NCBI GenBank assembly: GCA_028819775.1
Contig: JAPPKV010000357.1
Location: 1-5,704 of the forward strand
DNA length: 5,704 nucleotides
Direction: 5' to 3'
Source: Gammaproteobacteria bacterium
Lineage (GTDB): Bacteria > Pseudomonadota > Gammaproteobacteria > Pseudomonadales > Azotimanducaceae_A
Within the stretch, counting starts at the first letter, position 1. Each line of letters opens with the position of its first letter. A program made the position numbers and the translations under genes. The notes under the pieces were generated by a model. The model ran no database searches. It saw only the letters and a program-made list of their open reading frames with translations, and had not been told where the DNA came from. This document shows, in pieces, positions 5,240 to 5,704 of this stretch.

Positions 5240-5635
5240 GTGTCGCAGCATCAGACGAAACACAGAACCTATAGTGGATCTCGTTGGGAAGAGCAGGCGG
5301 CATACTGCCGGGCGATACGGTCGGGACCGTTGATCGCCGTATCTGGCACCACGGCGGTGGACGAGAACGGCAACATTGTGGGCGACGACGTATACCACCA
5401 GGCCACCTTCGTTCTGAGGAAAATCCGACGCGCCTTGCGGGAACTCGGGGCGGACCTCACCGATGTCGTGCGAACCCGTACTTTCTTGACCGACATGAGC
5501 CAACTGGATGGATTCGCCAAAGCCCACCAGGAGACGTTCGGCGGCATCGACCCCGCCGCCACCTGTGTCGAGGTCTCGGGTCTGGTCGACGATCAGCTTC
5601 TGATCGAAATCGAGGTGGACGCCGTCTTGGAGTAG
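5240..5635 (+). CDS. Rid-family (YjgF/YER057c/UK114) protein lacking the RidA arginine
   Basis: This 131-residue protein has the full length of the small trimeric Rid fold, whose archetype RidA hydrolyses reactive enamine/imine intermediates in the cytosol. Visible family features are SGSRWE at 12-17, AVSGTTAVDENG at 33-44, LGADLTDVVRTRTFLTD at 69-85, and the C-terminal CVEVSGL plus IEIEVDAVL at 109-130. In E. coli RidA the motif PARSCVEV carries Arg105, which binds the substrate carboxylate. Here the equivalent reads PAATCVEV, with Ala107 at the arginine position. The acidic IEIE segment is kept. It therefore fits the arginine-lacking Rid subfamilies, whose activities are mostly unknown or pathway-specific, better than true RidA. 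The start is GTG 5240, the only plausible start before the conserved region. GGTGG four bases upstream is a weak ribosome binding site. It diverges from the acid-sugar kinase, which suggests a joint role. Confidence 0.9.
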   Translation: MSQHQTKHRTYSGSRWEEQAAYCRAIRSGPLIAVSGTTAVDENGNIVGDDVYHQATFVLRKIRRALRELGADLTDVVRTRTFLTDMSQLDGFAKAHQETFGGIDPAATCVEVSGLVDDQLLIEIEVDAVLE

Positions 5636-5704
5636 CGCGGCTGCGTGCTGCGGGGTGTACGACAAATCGTTGGTGAGTGGGCGCTAACGTCGTCATGCGG
5701 CGAT
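5636..5704. other. Downstream flank without an identifiable gene
   Basis: These 69 bases after the Rid stop hold no convincing terminator or open frame. An ATG at 5695 is too near the right edge to judge as a gene start. Confidence 0.3.

Noticed and set aside
5162..5665. Minus-strand frame of 167 codons opposite the Rid gene
   Set aside because: It is antisense to a protein with full Rid-family motifs and shows no recognisable motif of its own. It would also overlap the kinase start region.
5695..5704. Possible start codon of another plus-strand gene at the right edge
   Set aside because: Only ten bases are visible and no ribosome binding site is evident.
1..5704. Search for CRISPR arrays, tRNA genes, insertion sequences and integrase or transposase genes
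   Set aside because: No regularly spaced repeats, cloverleaf-like segments, terminal inverted repeats with a transposase, or recombinase motifs were seen by eye.

Overview
The window reads as ordinary chromosome from a GC-rich Gram-negative bacterium, most likely a proteobacterium and perhaps an uncultured gammaproteobacterium. The reasons are an outer-membrane TonB-dependent receptor with the plug start common in marine gammaproteobacteria and sphingomonads, a short E. coli-type nickel-class glyoxalase I, and a glutathione-synthetase-like ATP-grasp protein. Taxonomy is inference from protein character only. I see no tRNA, rRNA, CRISPR array, transposase or phage gene.

Left part (1-2809). 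The 5' end of a TonB-dependent receptor gene runs off the left edge on the minus strand. It diverges from gloA (glyoxalase I, plus strand). gloA converges on nadA (quinolinate synthase, minus strand), and the 92-base gap between their stop codons is occupied by two strong GC-rich palindromes. Each palindrome contains GTAGGG, in opposite orientations, and the nadA stop codon falls inside one of them. nadA diverges, across 46 bases, from an ATP-grasp ligase gene. That ligase combines the glutathione synthetase C-terminal signature with a RimK/LysX-like nucleotide loop.

Right part (2804-5635). Three minus-strand genes probably form one transcription unit, in the order acid-sugar kinase (DUF1537/four-carbon acid sugar kinase family), a small unrecognised protein, and a short-chain dehydrogenase/reductase (SDR). 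The SDR gene meets the ATP-grasp gene tail to tail, their two stop codons sharing TCATGA. A Rid-family (YjgF) gene diverges from the kinase across only 38 bases. It lacks the arginine that defines the imine-hydrolysing RidA group. The likely theme is catabolism of an unidentified acid sugar or hydroxy acid: a dehydrogenase, a kinase, and a Rid protein acting on a reactive by-product or intermediate. The substrate cannot be read from sequence.

I did not find a clearly new defence or mobile system. The best leads are the kinase/Rid/SDR cluster with its orphan protein, the hybrid ATP-grasp enzyme, and the paired palindromes between gloA and nadA.
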